DNA of 64,000 nucleotides, taken from contig CAWFER010000006.1 in the NCBI GenBank assembly GCA_963814805.1, positions 62,001-126,000 of the forward strand, written 5' to 3'. The position numbers and the translations under genes were made by a program. The notes below the pieces were generated by a model. That model made no database searches. It had not been told where the DNA came from and saw nothing but the letters and a program-made list of their open reading frames with translations. Of the stretch, positions 1-8,731 are shown one piece after another (within the stretch, counting starts at the first letter, position 1; every line of letters starts with the position of its first letter). The stretch is from AP-15 sp963814805 (GTDB lineage Bacteria; Pseudomonadota; Alphaproteobacteria; ATCC43930; CGMCC-115725).

Positions 1-498
1 GCGCGCCAAACGGTTGGGGATCAGCTGGTTGAGCAGCGAAAACGGCGCGAACCGGCAGGGAAAGGTATGCACCATGACGCCGCCCGGGCGCAGCACCCGC
101 GCGCAGTTCTCAAGGAACGCTCGGTTGTCGTGCAGGTGCTCGACAACCGAGCGGGACACGATCAGGTCGGCTGAGCCGTCGCGAAACGGGAAGGCCGGCG
201 CCGCGGCGTCGGCAACGATCCGGCAGCGAACCACCCGGTTGCGGCGCAATTCCTCTTCGGAATAATCGACGGCGACGGTCAGGTGCCGATCCGGCTCGGC
301 GACAAAGGGCAGGAACGGACAGTCCTTGCCGCCGCCGATATCGAGGACGACTTGCCCCGGCATACGGTTGACCAGCGCTGCCACCTCGTATTTGTAGAGG
401 GTATGCAGATGGCGCTTGAAATTCGCCGGCAATCGCTCCTCGGCGGCGCGGCTCAGCCGCCGGTTGAAATTCAGGAAACGGCCGAGCAACGACATCAT
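1..498 (-). CDS. Class I SAM-dependent methyltransferase, 3' end cut by window edge
   Basis: Reads leftward off the window edge, so only the first 166 or so residues are visible. A Rossmann methyltransferase fold is evident: motif I is VLDIGGGKDCPF near residue 52, an acidic VDYSEEEL strand follows near residue 77, and there is a typical ADLIVSRSVVEHLHD segment and a CARVLRPGGVMVH motif. Start: two adjacent ATGs (498 and 495) behind a GAGGA ribosome site. The substrate cannot be told; the Methyltransf_11 type covers lipid, sugar and quinone methylases. The next gene leftward is outside the window. Confidence 0.75.
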   Translation of the reverse strand, partial: MMSLLGRFLNFNRRLSRAAEERLPANFKRHLHTLYKYEVAALVNRMPGQVVLDIGGGKDCPFLPFVAEPDRHLTVAVDYSEEELRRNRVVRCRIVADAAAPAFPFRDGSADLIVSRSVVEHLHDNRAFLENCARVLRPGGVMVHTFPCRFAPFSLLNQLIPNRLAR

Positions 499-564
499 GT
501 CCTCGTGCGAATATAAGGGACCATTGCGAGGCAGAAATTTAACGCGGCAATAGCTAATACTCTA

Positions 565-1500
565 TCAAACCTCGGTCTTGGCGCCGGTGCGCCCGGCGAT
601 CAGGCGATAGTGCTCGATCCGGCGGTGCCTCTCGAAATCAAACACGGTGCGCCGCAAATACGCGCCGAGATCGAGGTCGAGATCGACTGCGACGACCTCA
701 TCCTCCTCGCTCAACGCCCGGGCCGCGACCTCGCCGGTCGGGGCCACGATCGCCGAGCCGCCGATCATCGCGAAGCCGTCCTCAGCGCCGCATTTGGCCG
801 CCGCCAAGACCCAGGCCGCGTTCTGGTAGGCGCCGGCCTGCAGCGACAGAAGATGATGGAACATGCGCAGATGCTCGGGCTCGCGGTGGTGAATGTTTTC
901 AAGGGGCGTGTTGTAGCCGAGCGCCACGATCTCGACGCCCTGCAAGCCCATGACCCGCCAGGTCTCGGGCCAGCGCCGGTCGTTGCAGATGCACATGCCA
1001 ACCACCGCGTCATAGGCGCGCCAGACATTGAACCCCTCATTGCCGACATCGAAATAGCGCTTTTCGAGATGCTGGAACGGGACGTCGGGCAGATGCTCGG
1101 AGTGGCCGGGCAGATGGATCTTCCGATAGCGTCCGACGATGCGGCCGTCGCGTTCAACGAGGATCGAGGCGTTGTAGCGCCGCACCTGGCCCTTCTCTTG
1201 GGTCAGTTCGGCGTAGCCGAGGTAAAAGCCGACCCCCAGCGCCTTCGCCAGATCGAACAATGGCCGGGTTTCCGGGCTTGGCATCTCGCGCTCGAAAAAC
1301 CGGTCGATCTCGGCCTGGCCGGTCATCCACCAGCGCGGAAAGAAGGTGGTCAGCGCCAATTCGGGAAACACCACAAACCGCGCGCCGCGGCCGTGCGCCT
1401 GGCGCAGCAGCGCGATCAGCCGCCCGACCACCGAAGCGCGGCTGTCGGCCAGATGGATCGGGCCCAACTGGGCCACCGCGGCGTTCAATCTGCGGGACAA
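565..1500 (-). CDS. N-carbamoyl-D-amino-acid hydrolase (nitrilase superfamily)
   Basis: Cytoplasmic carbon-nitrogen hydrolase of 311 residues that splits N-carbamoyl amino acids to the amino acid, ammonia and CO2. The catalytic triad of the family is in its usual place: E47 in FPELALTTFF, K127 in YRKIHLPGH and C172 in CICNDRRWPE. The RRWPEAWRVMGLQG-type segment and the C-terminal HRRxxHY are characteristic of Agrobacterium-type D-carbamoylase (about 304 residues), which it matches along its whole length. It lies 241 bases downstream of a flavin monooxygenase and an alpha/beta hydrolase on the same strand, so its natural substrate may be a ring-opened carbamoyl compound rather than a hydantoin product. 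Substrate stereochemistry is inferred. Confidence 0.88.
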   Translation of the reverse strand: MSRRLNAAVAQLGPIHLADSRASVVGRLIALLRQAHGRGARFVVFPELALTTFFPRWWMTGQAEIDRFFEREMPSPETRPLFDLAKALGVGFYLGYAELTQEKGQVRRYNASILVERDGRIVGRYRKIHLPGHSEHLPDVPFQHLEKRYFDVGNEGFNVWRAYDAVVGMCICNDRRWPETWRVMGLQGVEIVALGYNTPLENIHHREPEHLRMFHHLLSLQAGAYQNAAWVLAAAKCGAEDGFAMIGGSAIVAPTGEVAARALSEEDEVVAVDLDLDLGAYLRRTVFDFERHRRIEHYRLIAGRTGAKTEV

Positions 1501-1741
1501 AGGCGGCTCTCCCCTCGAGGGCTTTCGCTTCGAGAGCTTAACCCAAACCCCTCCCGCCGCCCATCCGCGCCGCGGTTTCGGTGATATTGCAGGGAATTTG
1601 CCGCGAACGCACAGTCGAACCTATTCACTGCAAAGGCATGGAACACGCAGGGAAACTCTCGCCAATGATCGGGTTCGCTCCGCGCAATCCATCCTGCGCC
1701 CGACCCGCTCGACCCGCTCGAGGGTGAACTGCGGCCCGCTT

Positions 1742-2920
1742 TCATCGGCCTAAATCGCCGAGCCGGGGCAGCACCTCGCGGCTGAAGAGGGTCAGATTGT
1801 CGACCGTGTCCTCGTGGCTGATCAGGCCGCCCTGGCCCATCATCAACAGGTGGCCGAAACCGCCGACATGGTCGTAGAACGCCATCAGCTGGGCGTAGAC
1901 GTCGTCGGGGGTGCCGGCAAAGGCGAGGCCGGCGTCGATCGCCTCCTCGACCGAGATCGTGCGCGGGTTGATCGGGCGGCCGTCCTTGGTTTGAACCCGG
2001 GTCGCGCGCGCCGCCATGGCTCCGCCGCCCTTCAGCATCGCGGCCGCCGCACGCGGCGAGACGTAGCCCGGCGGGTTGGCGAATTGCGGCGCGACAATGC
2101 CGGAGGTGCGGCTGTAGCCGAGGATCTGGTCGGCGCGGCGACAGCCCTCCTCGCGGGTCTGGCCGACCCCAATCAAGGCCATGTAGGCGAGGCGGTCGGG
2201 AGCCGGCTCGCGCCCGACCGCGCGGGCCTCCTGGCGATAGGCCTCGAAGATCGCGGGGGTGCGAACCCAACCGGTGTTGAGGACGCCGATCGTGATGCCG
2301 CGCGCCGCCGCCTCGGTGGCGCTCTCGGTGCTGCCGACCGGCGTCCATACCGGCGGGTGCGGCTCTTGGTACGGGGCGCGGCCAGACATTGACCGAACGG
2401 TACTGGAAATGCGCGCCCTCCCAGTTGAACGGGCCGTCATGGCTGGTCATCGCCTTTAAAATCAGGTCGTGCGCCTCCCAGAACCGCTCGGTCAGATCGG
2501 CCGGGTTGGTGTTGGCCGGCGAGATCTCGAACGGCACGCCCTTGACAAAGCCCATCTCCAAGCCGGCCGCGCGAGATCACGTCGATCATCGAATATTCCT
2601 CGGCGACGCGGATCGGGTCGTTGCGATTGCCGATCGGCATGCCGAGCGCCAACAGGCGCACCTTTTTGGTTTCGCGGGCCAGGATCGCCATCGGGATCGT
2701 GCACACCGAATCGCTGCATGTGGCGGTGGCGTGGTGCTCGTTGGTCATGATGTTGATGCCGAGCTCGTCGCACAGCGCCCATTCGTCGAGATAGCGGTGG
2801 TAGAGGTCGGCGCCGATCCTTGGATCGTAGAGCCGGCTCGGAATCACCACGCGGTACGAAGTCGCCGAGATGCTCCCACGCCGGGTGATAGGCCATCTCG
2901 CTGAAATGCCAGACTTTCAT
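1742..2920 (-). pseudogene. LLM-class flavin-dependent oxidoreductase, three single-base frameshifts
   Basis: Luciferase-like flavin monooxygenase of about 390 residues spread over three frames. The start MKVWHFSEMAYHPAWEHLGD (2920) continues as YRVVIPSRLYDPRIGADLYH, then EMGFVKGVPFEISPANTNP, then YQEPHPPVWTPVGST to the stop at 1742. Each join is restored by deleting one base: in TT near 2859, GG near 2558 and CCCC near 2374. The ATG overlaps the stop of the upstream hydrolase (ATGA), so the two are translationally coupled. With every conserved block intact apart from these joins, sequencing error is more likely than decay. Members of this family oxygenate small molecules using reduced flavin; the substrate is unknown. 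Confidence 0.8.
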
Positions 2921-3696
2921 CGCCGCGCCTCCGTGCCCGCAAAGCGTTCGATCGCGTCAGCCACCGCCTCCGGGCGCTCGACCTGCGGGTAGTGGCCAGC
3001 CCGTTCGATCGTCTCGAACCGCGCGTTGGGCAAGGATCGACACATCTGTTCGCCATAGGCGGGCGCCACGATCGCGTCGCTGGCCCCCCACAGCACCAAG
3101 CTCGGCGCGCGCACCCGGTGCAGCCATTGGCGCAGGGCGGGATCGTGCATGTAGGGGCGCCAGCCGTAAAGCGCGGTCGCCGCGCGGTCGCGCGCGATCG
3201 CGGTCAGCTCGTCGTCGCCGAGCGCGGCGTAATCGGGCGAAGCCCGCGCCGGATCGAAGAATGTCCGCCGCCGCACCTCGTCTTCCGGCAAGGCGTAAAT
3301 GTCGGCGATGTCGCGCTCTTCGCGCCCGCCGAATTTGAGGCCGAGCGCGTCGATCAGCACCAGGCGGCCGATCCGCCCGGCCGAGCGCACGGCCATTTCG
3401 AGCGCGATCCAGCCGCCGAACGAAGAGCCGACGACAACGACCTCGCCCGGCGGCTGAGCGTCGAGCCAGTCGAGGTAGAGATAGGCGAGGTCATGGACCG
3501 TGCGAAACCCGTCCGCCCGCTCGGAATGGCCGAAACCAGGGTGGCGCGGCGCGGTCACCCGCCAGCGCCGGGCCAGCCGATCGAGGAAGGCGGCGTTTTG
3601 CGCGACGTAATCGCCGCCGTGCAAGAATAAGAGCGGCGGCCCCGCGCCGTTGACCGATCCGTCGAGCGAATATCGGCCGATTACGATCTCCGCCAT
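2917..3696 (-). CDS. Alpha/beta hydrolase
   Basis: A 259-residue alpha/beta-hydrolase fold enzyme. Visible: the oxyanion motif LLFLHGG near residue 22, the nucleophile elbow VGSSFGGW (Ser near residue 90), a late acid in LVLWGASDAIV and the catalytic His in ERAGHYPQVE. The start at 3696 is chosen because GGGAGGGA precedes it; an in-frame ATG far upstream (3930) would add a non-conserved, poorly ordered extension. First gene of a leftward pair whose stop overlaps the LLM monooxygenase start. A role in cleaving the product of the monooxygenase, as RutD does in the pyrimidine Rut pathway, is inference. Confidence 0.85.
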   Translation of the reverse strand: MAEIVIGRYSLDGSVNGAGPPLLFLHGGDYVAQNAAFLDRLARRWRVTAPRHPGFGHSERADGFRTVHDLAYLYLDWLDAQPPGEVVVVGSSFGGWIALEMAVRSAGRIGRLVLIDALGLKFGGREERDIADIYALPEDEVRRRTFFDPARASPDYAALGDDELTAIARDRAATALYGWRPYMHDPALRQWLHRVRAPSLVLWGASDAIVAPAYGEQMCRSLPNARFETIERAGHYPQVERPEAVADAIERFAGTEARR

Positions 3697-3901
3697 TCCA
3701 TTCCCTCCCGGTCTGCGCTGGGTCGCCCGTGAAGTCGCCGCCGCAGTATCGCGATCATCGACGCCGCGGTCCATGCCGGCGCGAGCGGCGTGGCAGCCCG
3801 GCGTCGCGCCCGCGATTTTTGCTGTCAAGGTGCGGCATTTTGTCCTATCCTGATTGGGACCGGCGGCCGATCCGGGCCGCGCCCAACCAGGCGAGGGTCC
3901 G

Positions 3902-4333
3902 ATGAACGTCGAAGCAATCCTGCGCGGCAAGGGCCGGGCGGTGGCGACGATCCGCCCCGATCAGACGATCGCGGTCGCATTGACCGCACTGCGCGACCGC
4001 AATATCGGCGCCCTCGTGGTCAGCGACGACGGCGAGCGGGTCGACGGCATCATATCGGAGCGCGATATCGTCCATGGCCTGGCCGAGCATGGCGGCGCAC
4101 TGCTGTCGCTGAACGTCGCCGCGGTGATGACCCGGCGGGTGACGACCTGCGATCCTGCGGACAGCGTCGCCGACCTGATGGCCCTGATGACCAACCGCCG
4201 CATCCGCCATCTGCCGGTCACCGATGACGGGCGGCTCGTCGGCATCGTCAGCATCGGCGACCTGGTCAAGAACCGGCTCGACGAGATCGAGTACGAAGCC
4301 CGCTCGCTGCGCTCGTTCATCGCCGGCGCCTGA
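3902..4333 (+). CDS. CBS-domain protein
   Basis: A 143-residue protein made of two tandem CBS domains (about residues 8-60 and 74-130) and a short charged tail. CBS pairs bind adenine nucleotides or SAM and report energy state. Family hallmarks are DRNIGALVVSDDGERVDGIISERDIV in the first domain and NRRIRHLPVTDDGRLVGIVSIGDLV in the second. The start at 3902 follows GAGGGTCC. It is a stand-alone protein of the type common in alphaproteobacteria; no partner is adjacent, as its neighbours on both sides run leftward. Confidence 0.88.
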   Translation: MNVEAILRGKGRAVATIRPDQTIAVALTALRDRNIGALVVSDDGERVDGIISERDIVHGLAEHGGALLSLNVAAVMTRRVTTCDPADSVADLMALMTNRRIRHLPVTDDGRLVGIVSIGDLVKNRLDEIEYEARSLRSFIAGA

Positions 4334-4582
4334 CCGCCGGGTGGGGCGTCTACCGCCAAATCCGGCGCGCTCCGATCACTTGGCCGAGCGGATAGCCCAC
4401 CTTGAACGCTAGTCGGGATAGCACTCCTGAGTGCAGGTCAGCGCAGGCGGTTGGAACCAAATGGGATTCTGTGGTTGACGCCGAACCTTGATGTTGCCTA
4501 GCCCCGGCTCGTCAGCGGCCAAACCGTCCCGATGGCTCCCGGCATCGGAGCGCTGAGCGGATTGCTCGCGCGCCAAAGCTGG
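4334..4582. other. Intergenic, nothing recognised
   Basis: Between two convergent genes. No tRNA, terminator hairpin with a T tract, or conserved reading frame was found. Confidence 0.5.
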
Positions 4583-5890
4583 TCAAGCGGCTTCGCCGGC
4601 CAGCTCCGCGGCCGCGATCGGATGGCCGGGGATCAGAATCAGGTATGCGGCGGCGGAAAGCAGACCGATGACCCCGGCCACCAGCAGCGCCGGGGTGAAG
4701 GAGCCGCTCGCCTGCACCACAAAGCCGGTGACCATTGGCGCGAGTGCGCCGCCGATAAATCCGCCGAAATCCATGATCGCGCCGAGCGAAGCGGCGTAGC
4801 TCGGCGGCGCGGCGGCGTTGGCCAGCGACCATGAGGTGCCTGAGGAGCCAAAGCCGAAGAAGATGGCGACCGATATCGAAGCGACGGCGACGAGGTTGCT
4901 CGGCGTCTCCGCGGCGACGAAGGTGGAGAGCGCCATGATCGTCAGACCAATGACCGTCAGCAGCTTGCGGCTGCCTATCGCAGTCATGCCCCGCTTGGTC
5001 AGCCGGTCGGCGAGCCAACCCACAAGAATGCTGCCGACCAAGCCGAACAGGAATGGTACAGAGGCGACGAAACCGGTCTTCGGGATGCTCATATGGCGCT
5101 GGATTTCCAGGTAGCCGGGCAACCACGCGATGAACAACCAGCCGATATAGACATTTCCGAAAAAGCCCAGGATCAGTCCCCAGGTGGTGCGGAAGCGGAA
5201 CAGCCGCCCCCACGCCGAAGCGCGCACCGCATGTATGGCTGGCGCCTCCTGCCCGCCATAGAGATAGCGCCTGTCGGCGTGGTCGAGCGCGGTGGAGTCA
5301 AAATCCCGGTAGACCGCAAACCAGATGCCGGCAAAGACGAAACCGACCACCGCCATCAGCACGAACATCCAGCGCCAGCCGAAGACCAGCATGATCGGCG
5401 TGAGGAGGGCGGGCGCGAAGGCGGTGCCGAGCGCCGGGGCGCCGTTCCAGATGCCAACGCCGAGCGCCTGATCGCCTTCGTGGTACCAGTCCTTCACCAC
5501 CCGCGCCGCGGTGGGGAACATCGGCGCCTCGCCGATGCCGAGCAGTGCGCGGGCGGCCAGGAATTGGCCATAGCTGACGATGAAGCCGGCAATCCCCTGG
5601 GCGATCGACCAGACAATCATTGCGGTCGTCAGCATCCGCCGCGGGCGCCAGCGATCCACGAGGCCGCCGGCTACGAGCAGCGTAAAGGCATAAGGCCACA
5701 GGAAGGCGGATAGGAGCACCCCCATCTGCGAGATCGACAGGCCGAGTTCCTTGCGGATCAGCGGATTGGCGACCGACAGAGTGCCACGGTCCATGTAATT
5801 GAGCAGGCAGATCAGAAAGATCAGCGTCAGGCTCGAGTTCTGGATGGTGCGCATACGCGGAGTGCGCACCGCCCGCTCGACACTCGACAT
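4583..5890 (-). CDS. MFS transporter, anion:cation symporter (ACS) type
   Basis: Inner-membrane permease of 435 residues with twelve hydrophobic segments. The N-terminal LNYMDRGTLSVANPLIRKELG block, the first intracellular loop GGLVDRWRPRRML and RALLGIGEAPMFPTAARV are typical of the ACS family (glucarate, galactonate, phthalate and other organic acids with H+). The length is normal. The start at 5890 follows a GGAGG. It is transcribed divergently from hppD across a 400-base gap. The substrate is probably a carboxylate; which one cannot be read from sequence. Confidence 0.88.
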   Translation of the reverse strand: MSSVERAVRTPRMRTIQNSSLTLIFLICLLNYMDRGTLSVANPLIRKELGLSISQMGVLLSAFLWPYAFTLLVAGGLVDRWRPRRMLTTAMIVWSIAQGIAGFIVSYGQFLAARALLGIGEAPMFPTAARVVKDWYHEGDQALGVGIWNGAPALGTAFAPALLTPIMLVFGWRWMFVLMAVVGFVFAGIWFAVYRDFDSTALDHADRRYLYGGQEAPAIHAVRASAWGRLFRFRTTWGLILGFFGNVYIGWLFIAWLPGYLEIQRHMSIPKTGFVASVPFLFGLVGSILVGWLADRLTKRGMTAIGSRKLLTVIGLTIMALSTFVAAETPSNLVAVASISVAIFFGFGSSGTSWSLANAAAPPSYAASLGAIMDFGGFIGGALAPMVTGFVVQASGSFTPALLVAGVIGLLSAAAYLILIPGHPIAAAELAGEAA

Positions 5891-6097
5891 GGCGGTCCTC
5901 CTCTACGGGCCAACCCGTCTGCGCGGGCGGGTTCGAGCGCGCGCCAGCACTGCGAGCAGCGCCGGATCTCCCCTTTCGAGGGGATGTAACGCGATCGAAC
6001 AAAATCCTGTGGCCCGGCATCGCTAATGTCAACCGATACGAGCTAACCGATTGTCCGTCCGTCTCAATTCGACATGCCGCGCGGCCAAAAGCGCCGA

Positions 6098-6128
6098 ATC
6101 ATTGTTGCGTGAAATAGTGATCATTGTT
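6098..6128 (+). promoter_or_regulatory. Direct repeat in the MFS-hppD divergent promoter region
   Basis: The 400-base gap 5891-6290 holds one clear signal: ATCATTGTT at 6098-6106, repeated exactly at 6120-6128, 22 bases (two helical turns) apart, each followed by a purine and C. It sits in the only AT-rich stretch of the gap. This spacing suits a dimeric regulator binding one face of the helix. The regulator is unknown and the function is inferred. The rest of the gap shows nothing I can name. Confidence 0.4.
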
Positions 6129-6290
6129 ACTTTTCAAGACCAAGAGGGTTAGTTCACCGGGGCGCTGCGGGATTCCGGGCCTCGCAACAACCGGCGACCG
6201 CCGTCCGGCGATGCTCGGGGGCGCCCGTCCTTGGCGATCCGGGTTGGGCCGACCACATCACCCTGCGATGACGATGATCGGAGGCTCCTG

Positions 6291-7382
6291 ATGTCGGCGG
6301 CTCGCCAGGAACGCGATCTTTGGGACAACCCGATGGGGACCGACGGGTTCGAGTTCGTCGAATATACCGGCCCCGACCCGCAGGCGCTCACGGCATTGTT
6401 CGAGCGCATGGGCTTTGTCGCGGCGGCGCGCCACCGCTCGAAGAACGTCACCCTCTACCAGCAGGGCAACGTCAATTTCATCGTCAACGCCGAGCCGGAG
6501 AGCTTTGCCCAGGCCTTCGCCCGCTTGCACGGGCCATCGGTGTGCGCGATCGCCTTTCGCGTCGCCGATGCCGCCAAGGCGTATGAACGTGCGGTCGCGC
6601 TCGGCGCCAAGCCGGTGCACGGCAAGCTCGGGCCGATGGAATTGAACATCCCGGCGATCGAGGGGATCGGCGGCAGCCTGATCTATCTGGTCGACCGCTA
6701 CGGCGAGCGCTCGATCTACGACGTCGATTTCGTGCCCTTGACCCGGGACCAAGCGCCGCACGGGGTCGGGCTCGTGCGGATCGATCATCTGACCCACAAT
6801 GTGCACCGCGGGCGGATGGGATTGTGGGCCGAATTCTACGAGCGCCTGTTCAATTTTCGCGAGGTCCGCTATTTCGACATCGAGGGCAAATTGACCGGGT
6901 TGCGCTCCAAGGCGATGACCAGCCCCGACGGCAAGATCCGCATCCCGATCAACGAAAGCGCCGACGACAAGTCGCAGATCGCCGAGTACCTGGCGGCCTA
7001 TCACGGCGAGGGCATCCAGCACATCGCCCTGGCCACCGCCGACATCTACGCCACGGTCGAGGCGCTCAAGGCGCGCGGGGTCTCGTTCATGTCGGTCCCC
7101 GACACCTATTACGAAGCGGTCGAGGCGCGGGTCCCGGGGCATGGCGAGGACCTCGCCCGGTTGCGGCGCGACCGCATCCTGATCGACGGCGCCCCGGGCG
7201 CGGGCCAGGGCCTGCTGCTGCAGATCTTTACCGACACGGTGATCGGCCCCATCTTTTTCGAGATCATCGAGCGCAAGGGCAATGACGGGTTTGGCGAGGG
7301 TAATTTTCGCGCGCTGTTTGAATCGATCGAGCGCGACCAGATCCGCCGCGGCGTCCTCGCCCTTGGCGAGCAGGTTCGCTGA
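6291..7382 (+). CDS. hppD: 4-hydroxyphenylpyruvate dioxygenase
   Basis: Cytoplasmic Fe(II) enzyme of 363 residues converting 4-hydroxyphenylpyruvate to homogentisate in tyrosine degradation. The three iron ligands are visible: H166 in IDHLTHN, H244 in GIQHIAL and E324 in FFEIIERKG. The C-terminal segment GEGNFRALFESIERDQ is the family signature. The start at 6291 follows GGAGG at 6280; an upstream in-frame codon at 6231 has no ribosome site. No homogentisate 1,2-dioxygenase is in the window. The direct repeat at 6098-6128 may control it. Confidence 0.95.
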   Translation: MSAARQERDLWDNPMGTDGFEFVEYTGPDPQALTALFERMGFVAAARHRSKNVTLYQQGNVNFIVNAEPESFAQAFARLHGPSVCAIAFRVADAAKAYERAVALGAKPVHGKLGPMELNIPAIEGIGGSLIYLVDRYGERSIYDVDFVPLTRDQAPHGVGLVRIDHLTHNVHRGRMGLWAEFYERLFNFREVRYFDIEGKLTGLRSKAMTSPDGKIRIPINESADDKSQIAEYLAAYHGEGIQHIALATADIYATVEALKARGVSFMSVPDTYYEAVEARVPGHGEDLARLRRDRILIDGAPGAGQGLLLQIFTDTVIGPIFFEIIERKGNDGFGEGNFRALFESIERDQIRRGVLALGEQVR

Positions 7383-7418
7383 TGCCTGATCCGAGCGACG
7401 CCGGGCCGAAAATGTTGT

Positions 7419-7974
7419 TCAGCGCTCCACAAAAGACACGCCATGCCGAAACAAAAGCGCGCGCATAGGCTCGGCAAGCGCTTCCTTTTCAGGATCAGCG
7501 GAACCGCCGTCCAAGACGTACCAGACGAGCCGCGCGTGAATATCGAGTGCCTTGATCCAGCGGTCGCGGGTGTCCCAACCCACAAAGTCGAAAAACGAGA
7601 GGGTTTCGCTCAGAAATCTCATCGACACAAGCCTTCGGAAGCTGCCGAACTGCCAATAGATGCCGAAAGTAGTCGCTCCCCTCGATAACGCCGTGCCGGG
7701 CCAAAATCTGCCTCGTTCTCGCGGTCCCTGCTGCCCGCGCGGGGTCTTCGTCGCCGAGGATCGCGTAGCCGACGTAATCTACCTCAATATCCAGCGCGGG
7801 TTCGAGTAGAATGCTTGGAACTTCGGCGATCGTCCGGAGGACTCGCCTCACGATTTCGTCGAGGCAGGAATCCGGCAGCTGCCGACCGGCCTCCGCCAGT
7901 TTCTGGCGCAAATAGTTACGCCCGCCGACCTCGGGCGGCATAACGGGCGAGCCGAAAAGGTTTTTCCAGAACAT
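7419..7974 (-). CDS. Hypothetical protein, one frameshift
   Basis: Not recognised. As sequenced, the N-terminal part (MFWKNLFGSPVMPPEVGGRN onward, start 7974) runs to about 7632, where deleting one G from AAGGCTT joins it to a second frame reading LVSMRFLSETLSFFDFVGWD and ending FRHGVSFVER at 7419. The joined product is about 184 residues, acidic and soluble, with no signal peptide or membrane span. GC is clearly lower than in the flanking genes, which suggests acquisition. No domain could be assigned. Confidence 0.5.
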
Positions 7975-8091
7975 CGCAGCCGCGGAACATCCGGCGAGAC
8001 AAATTAAATAATCCCCTCCCCGTCCCGCCGAAACATCTAAAATGAATGATCCCGGCCCGGCGCCTGGCAAGACACGGAAGGTCTGACCATC

Positions 8092-8418
8092 GTGACGGTC
8101 TTCGATACCCTGAAGCTGGCGCGGTCGCTGCGCGAGGCCGGCATGCCAGGACAGCAGGCCGAGGCGACGGCCGGGGCGCTGGCCGAGGCCTTTACCGGCG
8201 AGATCGCCGAGAAGCGCGACATCGAGGCACTGAGGCGGGACATCGAAGCGGCGACGGCCACGGCGAAGCGCGACATGGAAACGGCGGGGGCTACGGCAAA
8301 GCGCGATCTCGATAGCGCCGTCGATAAGCTCAATGCGCGGCTGACTTTCTTGCAATGGCAGCTCGGCCTGATCACCGCACTGGTGCTGGGCGTGCTGCTC
8401 AAGCTGTTCTTGCGGTGA
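8092..8418 (+). CDS. DUF1640-like coiled-coil protein with C-terminal membrane anchor
   Basis: A 108-residue protein. The middle is a run of eleven-residue repeats, each beginning RD(I/M/L) and rich in Ala and Thr (about residues 47-82), giving a long right-handed coiled coil. The last 20 residues (LITALVLGVLLKLFLR) form one membrane segment. This matches the bacterial CCDC90/DUF1640 type, often found next to toxin or phage-like loci but of unknown function. The start at 8092 precedes the conserved VFDTLKLARSLREAGM opening. It stands alone. Confidence 0.7.
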   Translation: MTVFDTLKLARSLREAGMPGQQAEATAGALAEAFTGEIAEKRDIEALRRDIEAATATAKRDMETAGATAKRDLDSAVDKLNARLTFLQWQLGLITALVLGVLLKLFLR

Positions 8419-8731
8419 TTGCGTCTTTCGAATGGCGTTGCCGGCCTCAAAGCCCGTTCGAGACTCATGCCGCGTCCGCGGCGGCCGACATACCTAACGC
8501 CGGAAGCGCGCAAGCGGCAGTAGAGGAGATCTGTCGAGATATGCGCGTGTTCTGGCGCACAGGCGGGAGACCGGGGAGGAAATTCGAGTTATTGCAATCC
8601 GATCAACCGAACCGCGCAAGCCCGCGGAGCATATCCGATAGGGCCGCCGGGCTCTTCCGCGATAGAGTAGAGGCGCCGCGCGGACGAGACAGAGTATCCG
8701 CACGTTGAGTGAGAGGAAGGAAGCCGCCCGA
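8419..8731. other. Intergenic, nothing recognised
   Basis: A 313-base gap upstream of the dioxygenase gene. It presumably carries its promoter, but no repeat, hairpin or conserved frame stands out. Confidence 0.4.

Noticed and set aside
7950..8010. Lipobox-like LAGC just upstream of the hypothetical protein at 7974
   Set aside because: No start codon lies in frame at a distance that would make a signal peptide.
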